A stretch of 64,000 bases of DNA from Athripsodes cinereus. Lineage: Eukaryota > Arthropoda > Insecta > Trichoptera > Leptoceridae. A model generated the notes under the pieces. That model did not search any database. It saw only the letters and a program-made list of their open reading frames with translations, and had not been told where the DNA came from. Positions 55,211-64,000 of this stretch are shown in pieces (the first letter of the stretch is position 1; each line of letters starts with the position of its first letter). Both the position numbers and the translations under genes were made by a program. Where the stretch lies: NCBI GenBank assembly GCA_947579605.1, contig OX388313.1, positions 434,001-498,000 of the forward strand. Direction: 5' to 3'.

Positions 55211-55421
55211 CAGGGTTACTCTTGACAAAACTAAACACGATCTTAATCTAGTCTTGATCTTGATCATACGACGCACGAAGGGACTATGGTCAAAAACACC
55301 GCGCTACCGCTAACGCGCGATCGGTTTGTGTGTAGTTTTGGCCAATAGTCACTTCGTGCGTCGTATGATCAAGATCAAGACTAGATTAAGATCGTGTTTA
55401 GTTTTGTCAAGAGTAACCCTG
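55211..55421. mobile_element. Harbinger-type palindromic MITE, copy 1
   Basis: Near-perfect inverted arms of ~85 bp start CAGGGTTACTCTTGACAAAA. The centre is CGCGCTACCGCTAACGCGCG. CTG flanks it at 55208-55210 and 55422-55424, the 3-bp CWG duplication typical of animal Harbinger elements. Copy 2 at 60527-60737 has the same length (211 bp). Frames over it are not genes. Confidence 0.82.
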
Positions 55422-55424
55422 CTG

Positions 55425-55730
55425 GATTTATTGAGTGCAAGTATTTCTATAATCCGACCACACTCCATTTGTCCAACTTACCAGTCGCCACTGTTTGTGA
55501 CTATATACCTACCTAACTTATTTTAAATTTTAATACGTTAAAATAAATTTAAATGATTTTGTAAGCTCTTGTCTGTTTATCTAATCGCTTGTCTGTCCAT
55601 CGCATCGGTCATTGATATCTGATGTTGCTGCGACCAAAATGTTATACCTACTGTATTATGAATGTGTCTTACTCTTGTGGGCTGATTTCTTATCGTATAT
55701 AATAATATGACACAATCTACATTTATTATA
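55425..55730. other. Non-coding
   Basis: No feature supported. Confidence 0.4.
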
Positions 55731-55960
55731 TATACCATCCTGGCATTTCTCACGAGTAGAACAGCCAGCGGACAAATTGCATATATAATATAAGTATCTC
55801 TCTCCTCTCCGTGCTCACAAAATAAAAAAATAAGATATTCGAAATGGGCGGCAAGCCCCATAACTGAATTGAAGATGTTTGTCTTGTAAGTAGGTTTTAC
55901 GAACACCTTCCTTTTACAGGACACTGGAAATCTTACAGAAAAGAGTGGCAAACCACGGCT
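55731..55960 (-). mobile_element. SINE-A, near full length, aged
   Basis: TATACCATCCTGGCATTTCT, AGTAGAACAGCCAGCGGAC, GGCGGCAAGCCCCATAACTG, CACCTTCCTTTTACAGGACA and AGAGTGGCAAACCACGG. Confidence 0.8.
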
Positions 55961-56199
55961 CAAGAGAACTAACTAACTAATTTTGATTTTTGACCTCAGT
56001 GACTTTTTCTTTAATTCTACATAATGTACAATTTATTGGAGATTTTGAGAAAGCTGCAAGCTTAGGATCTAATTTGAATTTTGCTACAAAAACTGTTGCA
56101 CACTGACAAATTTTAGAAAATATCAATAAATCGGGAATTATTTTAATTCTTCCCCTCATACCAGCTCTTAATACCATATGCTGAATGGGGAACTAGATA

Positions 56200-56305
56200 T
56201 TATTTTGTTATGTTTTAAAAAAAAAAAAACTTGTATAATTTCTATATAATTGTAATTGAAAACCATTTTATTGAATAAATTCTATTCTATTCTATTCTAT
56301 TATTT
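56200..56305 (+). repeat. Probable LINE 3' end with (TTCTA)n tail
   Basis: An A run at 56215-56230 is followed by ATTGAATAAATTCTATTC and five TTCTA units. No coding part could be read upstream. Confidence 0.45.
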
Positions 56306-57050
56306 TTGATGGTGATGATCAAGGATTAAGGTGTTGATTTGATATTCCAATAAGCGACGACAAACATCTCCCTGCCAATTGCTAAAACCTCTATCAATGG
56401 TCCTCAAATAAAACCACAGTCACATTTTTATTTATTAAGAGGAAGCTCAAGGAAAATTGCATTCCTTGTGTTACTGCGACCATAATAGATCTATGGTGAC
56501 ATCCTTCTGTGCCATATTTCGCTTTCATGACCTACATGCGTCATGTAACTCATGATTTATCTTGGTACGAGAAGCCTCACCTTCTCAGAGTCCAGCAGTG
56601 CCCTCCAAGGATGTGACTTCGAATGCGACCAAGTACGTCACAATTACACTCATATTATATTCATCCGTAAATTTCAGAACTTGACATTGGAATTGTAAAA
56701 TAGCGATTGAGAATTTATTAACAAAATAAAATATTGTACCTAAATAGAATTCGTATGTGTGATTGTGTATAGGTATTTCTGTGCGCTGGGTCCCGGGCAA
56801 GGTCACGTGACACTTGGATTTAGAATATTTATCAATTTTTCATTGCTCAACCGGATTCAAAAATCAGATATCTCGATGGGAGAACCATATTTACACAATG
56901 TAATATTGTGTGTAGTTATTATGGCGCCTCAACGATTGCGAATTGGCTCTAAGCTGGCTAAGGTGATCACTTTCAGTGTTGATAAACAACGTACACTAAT
57001 TATGTACGACATTCTCACTGACATGTTAGGTACCTACCTATAAGATTAGG
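56306..57050. other. Non-coding
   Basis: 56740-56810 is GC-richer (CTGGGTCCCGGGCAAGGTCA) without a match. The frames at 56585-56806 and 56759-57043 overlap on opposite strands and neither has a recognisable domain. Confidence 0.35.
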
Positions 57051-57600
57051 ATCGAATATCGAGCGTCTTCTGGCGATACCAACTCATAGCTCAAACTTTT
57101 TTGCAAACTCATTATCAGTTCAAGGTGCTCGCTGTTGGAATAATTTGCCTCCTAGAATAAGGTTGCTCACCACTCTTCACGCTTTCAAGCGGGCTATCAA
57201 GGAGCACTTTATCACTCATAATTTGACATCTGTAGGCCTAGTCAAGACACATTTAAGGGTTACGTTTTCGTTCAAACGTTGACGACGTTGCGAGAACGCA
57301 TTGACACGTTCTCGCAACCTCGTCTTGTTTGAACGAAAACGAAACGAAAACTTTACGCTTAAATGTGTTTTGACTAGGCCCACTGTTTCCTAGTCCCTTT
57401 TCCTACCTATTTGTCTTCTTTGATCCTCCTCCTTTCCTTCCTTAATTTTTTTTTTGTGAAAGTTTCACGAAATTGGGTTAGTTGGAATTAATTGCGATAA
57501 ACTAGCTATCTGTATATTGATTGAGGAATTGAATATGGTTTGAAGTATTATTTTTATATAATTTGCTTGTAATCAATGTACCTTTATTAAAATATAAAGT
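57051..57600 (+). pseudogene. CR1/L2-like LINE 3' end, interrupted by a MITE
   Basis: From 57051 the frame reads SNIERLLAIPTHSSNFFANS, LSVQGARCWNNLPPRIRLLT, TLHAFKRAIKEHFITHNLTS to 57233. A MITE (57234-57382) replaces the expected stop region. The 3' UTR resumes at 57387 and ends with the GGGTTAGTTGGAATTAATTG, GCGATAAACTAGC, TGTATATTGATTG module. Compared with 16634-16753 it keeps ~20 more upstream codons. Confidence 0.8.
57234..57382. mobile_element. Palindromic MITE inserted in LINE 3' UTR
   Basis: Ends GGCCTAGTCAAGACACATTT and its inverse AAATGTGTTTTGACTAGGCC. Inner arms are TTTTCGTTCAAAC and CGTTGCGAGAACG with inverses. CTGT at 57230-57233 and 57383-57386 may be a 4-bp duplication, consistent with the intact LINE at 16.7 kb reading CTGTTTTCTAG. 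Confidence 0.75.
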
Positions 57601-57604
57601 TCAA

Positions 57605-57720
57605 AATCGAGAAATATTTATTTATTTATTTTATTGAACATAACAAACAATACAGATATAACAATATATAGACTATTTTATAATAACTTAAATCTAAACA
57701 TCCTCCTTAGAGACAAGTTT
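57605..57720 (-). repeat. (AATA)n-tailed repeat end, family F-like
   Basis: (ATTT)n then TTATTGAACATAACAAACAA on the plus strand. The GGC hairpin of family F is not clear here. Confidence 0.4.
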
Positions 57721-58139
57721 CATGTAAAGGAGGGTATTTAATGCAAACCATAGACGCAACCATTTTTTTCGATCTCATATTTTTTTCTGATCTCGAATGC
57801 ATTATTAGTATTTGTCATTATTCGCATCCTGGATATATCCATATATTATGTAGACCTACTATAGTTATAAATTATAGACTCACGTTATTTCAAATTATAT
57901 ATAGATTCACAATACGTGTGTGTGTGTATTAAGTAAGTATATATTATAAAATACTGAATTGATTTGATTATGAATTGATAGTAAATTATGTGCATAATAA
58001 TATGTTGTATGGTTACTGTTATTATGCGCGCAGCACAGTTGTTTTTTTTTATTAAGTAAGTATATGCATAAGTACCAATGGTGTGTCTTAGGTTTTCATA
58101 CTGGATAGACCCAACCTCAATATAAAGTTATTGTACAGG
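57721..58139. other. AT-rich non-coding
   Basis: (GT)n near 57919. Nothing else. Confidence 0.4.
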
Positions 58140-58141
58140 AA

Positions 58142-58305
58142 ATTAATAAAAATAAAACACTTATATTTAGTACTTCCACATTGACTTTATTAATGGCGAT
58201 TAAGGTAACTAACGCGAAGTCGCGAAGTATTAACTATTAGCGTTTTATTTTTATTAGTTTTACATGAATTTCCACCAAGTACCGTCGGTCGGCAATATTA
58301 GTTAT
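58142..58305 (+). mobile_element. Hairpin-family element H, aged
   Basis: Arms AATTAATAAAAATAAAACAC and GCGTTTTATTTTTATTAG are inverse copies. The terminal module at ATG 58264 reads MNFHQVPSVGNIS, the same type as at 15 kb. The loop contains GCGAAGTCGCGAAG. Confidence 0.7.
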
Positions 58306-58974
58306 TCTATAGGTATAAGGTTATAAACTTTGGATCCTCAGATGATGCCCGGTTTTTCGATTTGTATGGAAGATACGCCACTGAAAAGTACAGTATGAAT
58401 AGCGATTTGCAACAATGTGTGAAGCAACGTCTAGCTCAAACTGAGAATTCATTATTTTATATCGAATCAACATGAAGAGTTGTATGTGTAAATGGTGAGA
58501 TTGCATATGCTGATAGTACAGAGGATTGATATAAGGAGATGCTTTAACAAAACAATTAATTTAATATTACCTACTACTATATTTCAAACCATTTTAAGAT
58601 TGAAACTCTGAAGTCACGGCAAATCTTACTAGACATGAAATTTCTGTACCTACGATAGGTATCATACATGGTGGTGTCGACTTGTTGATTCCTCTCACCT
58701 GAGTGGAAGTGTTTCGATTCGTGTACCGTTTCTGAGGCGGTTTTTGTTCACACAAATAATTACCACAACCTCAGACTCGCATTTTTTGTAGATATGGGAA
58801 ATTATGAAAAACTTAAATGCCATCAATACAATGGTAAAAAAGAGCCTGACTTCCAATTTGCCCCTTGTTACACAGTTCCCAATTCGGAGAAGTCATCATC
58901 CCCCGCATAACGGTCACCATTAGCGCATAAGTTGTAGGTCAATAGATTATATTATTAGATAGATTAGTCATATA
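58306..58974. other. Non-coding
   Basis: 58680-58760 is GC-richer (CTCACCTGAGTGGAAGTG) without assignment. Confidence 0.35.
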
Positions 58975-59030
58975 TTGCGCTTGAGAAAGACAGGATACCT
59001 GTTGAAACCTTGGTCGTGTGTAGAATACTT
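58975..59030 (+). repeat. Penelope-like core remnant
   Basis: CGCTTGAGAAAGACAGGATA, CCTGTTGAAACCTTGG resembles the small-hairpin/GAAAC core at 8.6 and 60.2 kb. Confidence 0.35.
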
Positions 59031-59430
59031 TTTTTATATCATTTATTTTAGAAGAATTAACTTTGTAATAATTTCGAGACATTTTGATCCAGAATGCACT
59101 TCCGTTACTTGATTATTTAAATCGAGATCGATTTCGGTAAGCCTTTTACCATTGACGAGCGATACTGACTAATATTTTTTTTACTTCACAAAAATTCGTA
59201 ATAATATTTAAGGCAAGTTAAACTATATTTTTAGATTTCTTTCTCTATTTTTATATTTTATTGTTTGTTACATTGTTGCTTGACTCACTTCTTTTACATA
59301 TATTATACAGTGACACTGCTTAATATATCATTCATTCAGCAAACCAAGTTGATAGTAACTTGATATAAATAATACATATAGCGATGATAATAGGGTCACA
59401 CTGCAGTATTAAGTGCAATCAATCTCTATC
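59031..59430. other. AT-rich non-coding
   Basis: No feature supported. Confidence 0.4.
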
Positions 59431-60000
59431 TATACCATCACGAAATCTTCCACAAATGGTGTAGCCAGTTGGTTAATTGCATACATACATACATACCATC
59501 ACGCCGCTTCCCTCGCGGGTAGGCAGAAAGGATCGAGCGCCTCTTCCTTCTATCCTTGCATACATCTTTCGCTTCCATCACTGTCATACAATTCCTCATG
59601 CATGCTCTCCTGTTCAATGTGCTCAACACGTGACCGTCCTGTAGGATTTGATTTAAATGATCTTCCCATTTAATCCTAGGACGTCCACGTCCACCATTCC
59701 TCTCAGCCAAATATATCTTCTTAGTCATTCTGTCCTCATTCATTCTTTCCACGTGCCCAAACCATCTCAACTTATTTACATTCATCCTTGTTATTACACC
59801 CACTTTCATTCCACATTCCTTTCGTATATCACTGTTACGCACACGATCTCTCAGACTTTTACCACACATCCTTCTCAACGATCTCATTTCAACTGCATTA
59901 ATGCCACTTTCATCCTTCTTTAACTATGTCCACGTCTCACTTGCATACATAAATGTTGGCACTAAGATAGTTAATTGCATGTATTGAATATACATACCTA
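59431..60000 (-). mobile_element. SINE-A 3' fragment, split by a LINE
   Basis: 59431-59482 (TATACCATCACGAAATCTTC, GGTGTAGCCAGTTGG) and 59970-60000 (GTTAATTGCATGTATTGAA) are the two halves of a worn SINE-A, separated by the LINE at 59483-59969. Confidence 0.6.
59483..59969 (-). pseudogene. RTE-like LINE 3' end with 11-bp target duplication
   Basis: Minus strand reads ASETWT, then INAVEMRSLRRMCGKSLRDR, VRNSDIRKECGMKVGVITRM, NVNKLRWFGHVERMNEDRMT, GGRGRPRIKWEDHLNQILQD and CMTVMEAKDVCKDRRKRRSI, with no stop from 59887 to 59438. The tail is CTACCCGCGAGGGAAGCGGC, GTGATGGTATGTATGTATG. GTTAATTGCAT (59472-59482 and 59970-59980) is the target duplication. E-T-W-T and L-R-W-F-G-H-V-x-R-M are hallmarks of RTE-like C-termini. 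Only ~160 codons remain. It inserted into SINE-A. Confidence 0.88.
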
Positions 60001-60035
60001 TACTTATCGTCGTATATCATATTCAAAAAGAGGTA

Positions 60036-60430
60036 TGTGTGAATATTTTTATTCAGACATGCTTTTAAAAAACTATTCATTAGGAATTTTAATTATATTA
60101 AATAAAATATAAAAATATATTATTGAGCACTGTTTAATCTCCACTATGTTAGGCTAGATACCGAACGTTTTCGCCTATACTTGTAGGCATCTTCAGGGAA
60201 ACTGAAATCTAAAAATTGTGAGAGCTGTTGTTCATGTGGTGAGAAGGGTGCAGGTAGTGGGAGGGGTAGTGGGAGAAAAAAACTCTTGAATTATTATTCA
60301 TTAGGACATTAAAATTCTAGTGTGATATTATTCTTAAAATATTAAATTTTAATATTTGATACTAAGAATCACTTTATAAAATGGTTATAATGTCATTATA
60401 AGCAGTTTATTTTATAAATGTCAAAACATT
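60036..60430 (+). pseudogene. LINE C-terminal end, family R, interrupted
   Basis: IFLFRHAFKKLFIRNFN (from ~60044) parallels FRHALKKLFIRAF at 13.95 kb. The 3' UTR continues at 60306-60430 (TATTTGATACTAAGAATCAC). A 209-base insert splits it. Confidence 0.62.
60086..60294 (-). mobile_element. Penelope-like retroelement fragment with exact 12-bp target duplication
   Basis: TATTCATTAGGA flanks it at 60074-60085 and 60295-60306. On the minus strand it contains GTTTCCCTGAAGATGCCTAC, then TAGGCGAAAACGTTCGG. Variable-length target duplications of this size and short end fragments suit Penelope-like elements. The CTGAAGA...GCCTA/TAGGC...GAAA order resembles a hammerhead core with one extra U. No frame remains. 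Confidence 0.55.
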
Positions 60431-60526
60431 TATAAATCTACATATAATACCCCATTTATGCCACGACGATATCGTAGTCCGTAATGGGCTTAGTTAACAT
60501 TTCTACGGACCATATCGACTATCCAG

Positions 60527-60737
60527 CAGGGTTACTCTTGACAAAACTAAACACGATCTTAATCTAGTCTTGATCTTGATCATACGACGCACGAAGGGAC
60601 TATAGTCAAAAACATCACGCTACCGCTAACGCGCGATCGGTTTGCGTGTATTTTTGGCCAATAGTCACTTCGTGCGTCGTATGATCAAGATCAAGACTAG
60701 ATTAAGATCGTGTTTAGTTTTGTCGAGAGTAGCCCTG
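60527..60737. mobile_element. Harbinger-type palindromic MITE, copy 2
   Basis: Same arms and centre as 55211-55421 with about six differences. CAG flanks it at 60524-60526 and 60738-60740. Confidence 0.82.
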
Positions 60738-60740
60738 CAG

Positions 60741-61330
60741 ATCCAATAACTAAAAGTTTTTCAAAATCTTATTACATGTAGAAAGTAATATTCTTCTAAT
60801 TTCACAACCAAAAAGTTTTAATAATTTTTATTGGAAGCACATATTATTAGTTTTGAGTTTTCGGTAGATTGCCATACTGCCTCAAAACTTTAACGCGACA
60901 ATTAGGTACCTATCTAGGTTTATTAGCATTTCGATTTGTTGGTGTATGGAACTCAAGAGTCAATATATCAAGTTCTCTTTATCACAGGAATTTGTTTTCA
61001 TAATCCACTGTATAAGTATTTTCTTATTTTTTTCTTTCTTCATCTTTTTGTTAAATAAAGTAAGTACCTACCTTAAATTTCTGTTTATTAGTTGGTAAAG
61101 GATCTTGGTAGGAAGGGATCTTGGTTGGTTTGCTCATTATTATAATAAATATATAGATCCGTAATAAAGAATAAATAAATATTTCTTCGATAATACTTTT
61201 TACTATTAAAAAAATAAATCTATAAATATCTAAAAACATGTATTTGAACAAAAATAAAACATTTCCGCCCATCAAAATTTCCATACAGCATAACCTTATG
61301 AGAGCTTTTGTCACTTAAGGGTGTAACGTA
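60741..61330. other. AT-rich non-coding
   Basis: The 87-codon minus frame at 61051-61314 is Ile/Phe/Tyr-rich and unassigned. Confidence 0.35.
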
Positions 61331-61598
61331 ATATATCGAGGGTATACAACCAAAATGCACTAAGTCATTTCAGTTTTGAGATGACATGGTGGCAGTTAAA
61401 TGAAAAAAAAAGTGTTTAGATCAATACAAATTCGCCATGTTTTGTTTTAACTTTAATTAAGATGATATTGGTAAGTGGCTTTTACGCTTTGCAAACAAAT
61501 TGAAACATAGGAAATATGTTAATTACTTGAATAGTTTTTGACAACTTTTATAGCACTAGACTGACTTAGTGCATTTTGGTTGTATACCCTCGATATAT
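61331..61598. mobile_element. MITE with 37-bp perfect terminal inverted repeats
   Basis: ATATATCGAGGGTATACAAC, CAAAATGCACTAAGTCA at the left is repeated in in perfect inverse at the right. Interior of ~195 bp without a frame. Superfamily not determined. Confidence 0.82.
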
Positions 61599-61684
61599 GC
61601 TTTTACCTTTCTGGTCATAAGGAACTTGCGGGACTACGGGGTGACATGCCTTAAAATGTCCTAATATTAAGAGAAATACCTACC

Positions 61685-61800
61685 CCTACAGATTTATTTA
61701 TTTATTTGATCAATAAACGGCTATTTGCCTTTAACAATAGGTATATTACATAAGTATGACAAATCAACAATACAAACAGTCTATAAACATAAAAAAAGAA
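61685..61800 (-). repeat. (AATA)n-tailed LINE 3' end, family F
   Basis: Minus strand AAAGGCAAATAGCCGTTTAT, then TGATCAAATAAATAAATAAA. Confidence 0.62.
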
Positions 61801-63029
61801 ATGCACTAACATATTCAAAAAGCAAAAAGAACAAAACCAATAACATGATAATACAATTCAATATTATGACGATTATCTGACGGGTAACAATAACCATGCA
61901 CAGCTGCAAATACCGGCAACATATTACATATACATAATAATATTGTGACCAAAAACAATATATACGACATTTTGAACTATGTTTTACGCATTTGAACTAA
62001 CACACGTCGTAAAAGGAAAATAGTGCAATATATTCACGACAGTATAAGGTTAAATATTCTAATTCTCTGCATTACGTGCACGCTTGTGTGGAAGCATTCT
62101 ACTGTGTAGTACTTAGTGGTTACCCTGTTTATACAAATCATAAGGTATCTATAAACGCTAATCCATATTCAATACTTACATGTAAGGAATAATAATATAG
62201 GCGCATTGACTTGGTAATAATCGGTGATGGATTAAGGTATACCTATCCATTTATCCTACCTTTCTAATATCTACAATAATATCAACACTTTAACATGATC
62301 AAATAAATATAAGTAAACTTCTTTTACATAAATAAATTCATCCTTTTTTTATTTTATAAATGACATCCTTTACTGTTCATTTATTTATTGTGAAATGTTT
62401 TTGTGACTTACAGTTTTACAATACATATAGGACATCAGATAACAATATTACATATAGGTAAGTCAAAAAACAGTAAAGTTTTCCAAAATTAAATACATGT
62501 GATATTACCTTTCATATATAGAGCGAGAATATTATGTTATTCATCCAGTGTGCTCTGCAATGGAGTATAAATTGTCAAAAGCTTTAAGTGCACCAAGAAA
62601 GAAAGAGAAGAGTAACAATTTTGTTTTTATATTCAAAAAATTCAAAATCATTTGACCTATTTTAACAAAAAGTAGACGTAGGTACTTTTTTAAATTGACC
62701 TAAGCGCTAGTTTTTTGTCATACTTTTTAAAATAAAACGGACAAAGTAATATGTAAATATAATAAAATACATTTAAAACAGGAAGCAAATATATAAGTAA
62801 AGGTTTAAAGTTTTCTCTGCTTTCTTATGATTATGTCACCGTTTTTTGTTTCGTTTTTAATTAAACTTAAATTTTTACATTTCCGTGTAAACAGATATGA
62901 TTTTTATTAAAAACAGATTTGTATGCATGATTAAAATTCCCTACATAGTAAGATAAATTATTCTGTTTTTTTATTATTATTATTTTGTGTAAAAAAATAT
63001 ATAAATGGTTTAATTTTTACTATTTTGTA
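61801..63029. other. AT-rich non-coding
   Basis: About 1.2 kb with no recognised element. Confidence 0.4.
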
Positions 63030-63115
63030 AGTCGAAACCAGGTCACTCAATTAATAAAAAAAACAATACGTAAACCTTTTTTATACATAAATTTATATGG
63101 AGTTTTACAAAATAA
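63030..63115 (+). mobile_element. Hairpin-family element E, truncated
   Basis: ACCAGGTCACTCAATTAAT matches the E arm near its loop. The module at ATG 63097 reads MEFYKIK and then breaks off. Confidence 0.5.
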
Positions 63116-63851
63116 AGTATTGTATTGTATCGAATGCTGTTGAAATATTATTATGAGATTCCAACATTTCCGTTTCCTGCTCTCTATCCTGCATAATATT
63201 ATTATCCATTCATAAATATTGCATCAATTGCAACTTCATTTTGATACAGTCAATGTTGAATACAACGCAATGGAAAAGAAGACGCAGGGCTTTGTTGCAA
63301 ACTAATCCACAGGATTGAGGCTAGAGAGATAAAGAGCTGGTAGGTAATACATATTCTAGCCCTCTGCAGAACACCTATATGTGTAAGTGTGTAGATATTG
63401 TATGTACTGAGAACGAACACATTTTATACACCTGATATTCTGTGCCTACAAAAATAGAGAACGATGCAGTGTTATACTTACTGATGCTTGAATTGATTAC
63501 AAATTAAAGAATTTTAGAGCAATTAATAAAATAAACAGACATAGATTACACCATAATAATCATAATATACAATACAAAACCTAAGATCAATATCCAAAAT
63601 TACAAGATCAACGTTCTAATTTAAAACCTGTATTATTTGAGAAAGTTTTATACTATTATGTAATATTTTGTAAAAAAATATAATGTGCCTTCAGAAAATG
63701 ACGATAAATGGAGGTGAAGTGCAAAGACCATTAAAACGTTTTATATTTTTTCGCAAAATCGTACAGGACATATTAATATTGAGTTTCTCGAAACTCTAAC
63801 ATTTTCAAATTTATTAGCTGCATAATACATAAATTATAACTATTACTGCTA
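63116..63851. other. AT-rich non-coding
   Basis: No feature supported. Confidence 0.4.
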
Positions 63852-63945
63852 CTACTATACCATCATGGCATATCCCATAAGTGGGGTAACCAGCAGACCA
63901 GTCGCATGTAAGAAACATGCAAGCCGACCTCTCTGTGCATTTGAA
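63852..63945 (-). mobile_element. SINE-A, 3' part
   Basis: CTACTACTATACCATCATGG, CATATCCCATAAGTGGGGTA, ATGTAAGAAACATGCAAGC. Little diverged, cut at about 63945. Confidence 0.82.
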
Positions 63946-64000
63946 TTGCCGTAGGTAAAGTATTGTTAAGCCAGTTTAAGTCTATTCGTAGGTAAGCATC

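Noticed and set aside
55211..55421. Structured non-coding RNA from the long palindrome
   Set aside because: The hairpin is explained by terminal inverted repeats and CWG duplications of a MITE, and a second copy exists at 60.5 kb.

Overview
The window is 64 kb of AT-rich eukaryotic nuclear DNA. It is most likely lepidopteran (moth or butterfly), an inference from the many GGTACCTACCT/TAGGTAGGT words, a tRNA-derived SINE with the CCCAGCAGGGCAAAATG context, RTE-like LINE tails and dense short interspersed repeats. No complete host gene is visible and no open frame exceeds 168 codons. I saw no tRNA or rRNA gene and no CRISPR array. Only two short stretches look like possible host exons (1107-1155 and 40459-40527), both weak. 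The window reads as intergenic or intronic sequence built from nested mobile elements.

Layout. 1-20.5 kb holds scattered fragments of a ~250-bp SINE-like family (here SINE-A), several hairpin elements, a hAT-type MITE (3497-3898), a MITE with 33-bp inverted ends (5812-6205) and a palindromic element carrying a LINE gene fragment (10733-11340). 20551-28694 is one minus-strand LTR retrotransposon: two nearly identical 2334-bp LTRs (TG...CA), a 4-bp CTAT target duplication, a polypurine tract, a candidate primer-binding site, and a 3.5-kb interior without retroviral-type genes (a LARD-like non-autonomous element). 28.7-53 kb holds LINE 3' ends of several clades, SINE-A copies and more hairpins. 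53.6-54.1 kb has a decayed MULE-like transposase inside inverted arrays. 55-62 kb has a pair of Harbinger-type MITEs with CWG duplications, a MITE inside a LINE, an RTE-like LINE inside a SINE-A copy, and a further MITE.

How the parts relate. The SINE-A 3' end (CTACCCC, short hairpin, CGTGATGGTAT, then a (TAG)n tail) matches the 3' end of RTE-like LINE fragments in the same window, so this LINE probably mobilised SINE-A. Where they can be read, both leave target duplications of about 11-12 bp.

Most novel signal. At least thirteen places share a short terminal module that begins with ATG and reads like 12-13 codons (M-x-F-Y-x-x-N-x-D-x-x-N or M-N-F-H-Q-x-P-S-V). Upstream of it lies a unique arm, and in most copies an inverted copy of that arm lies in front, giving long perfect or near-perfect hairpins. 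Three copies have exact 12-13-bp target duplications and a fourth has an 11-bp one. These look like a family of snap-back retroposons cut from the 5' end of an unidentified, possibly Penelope-like, retroelement.
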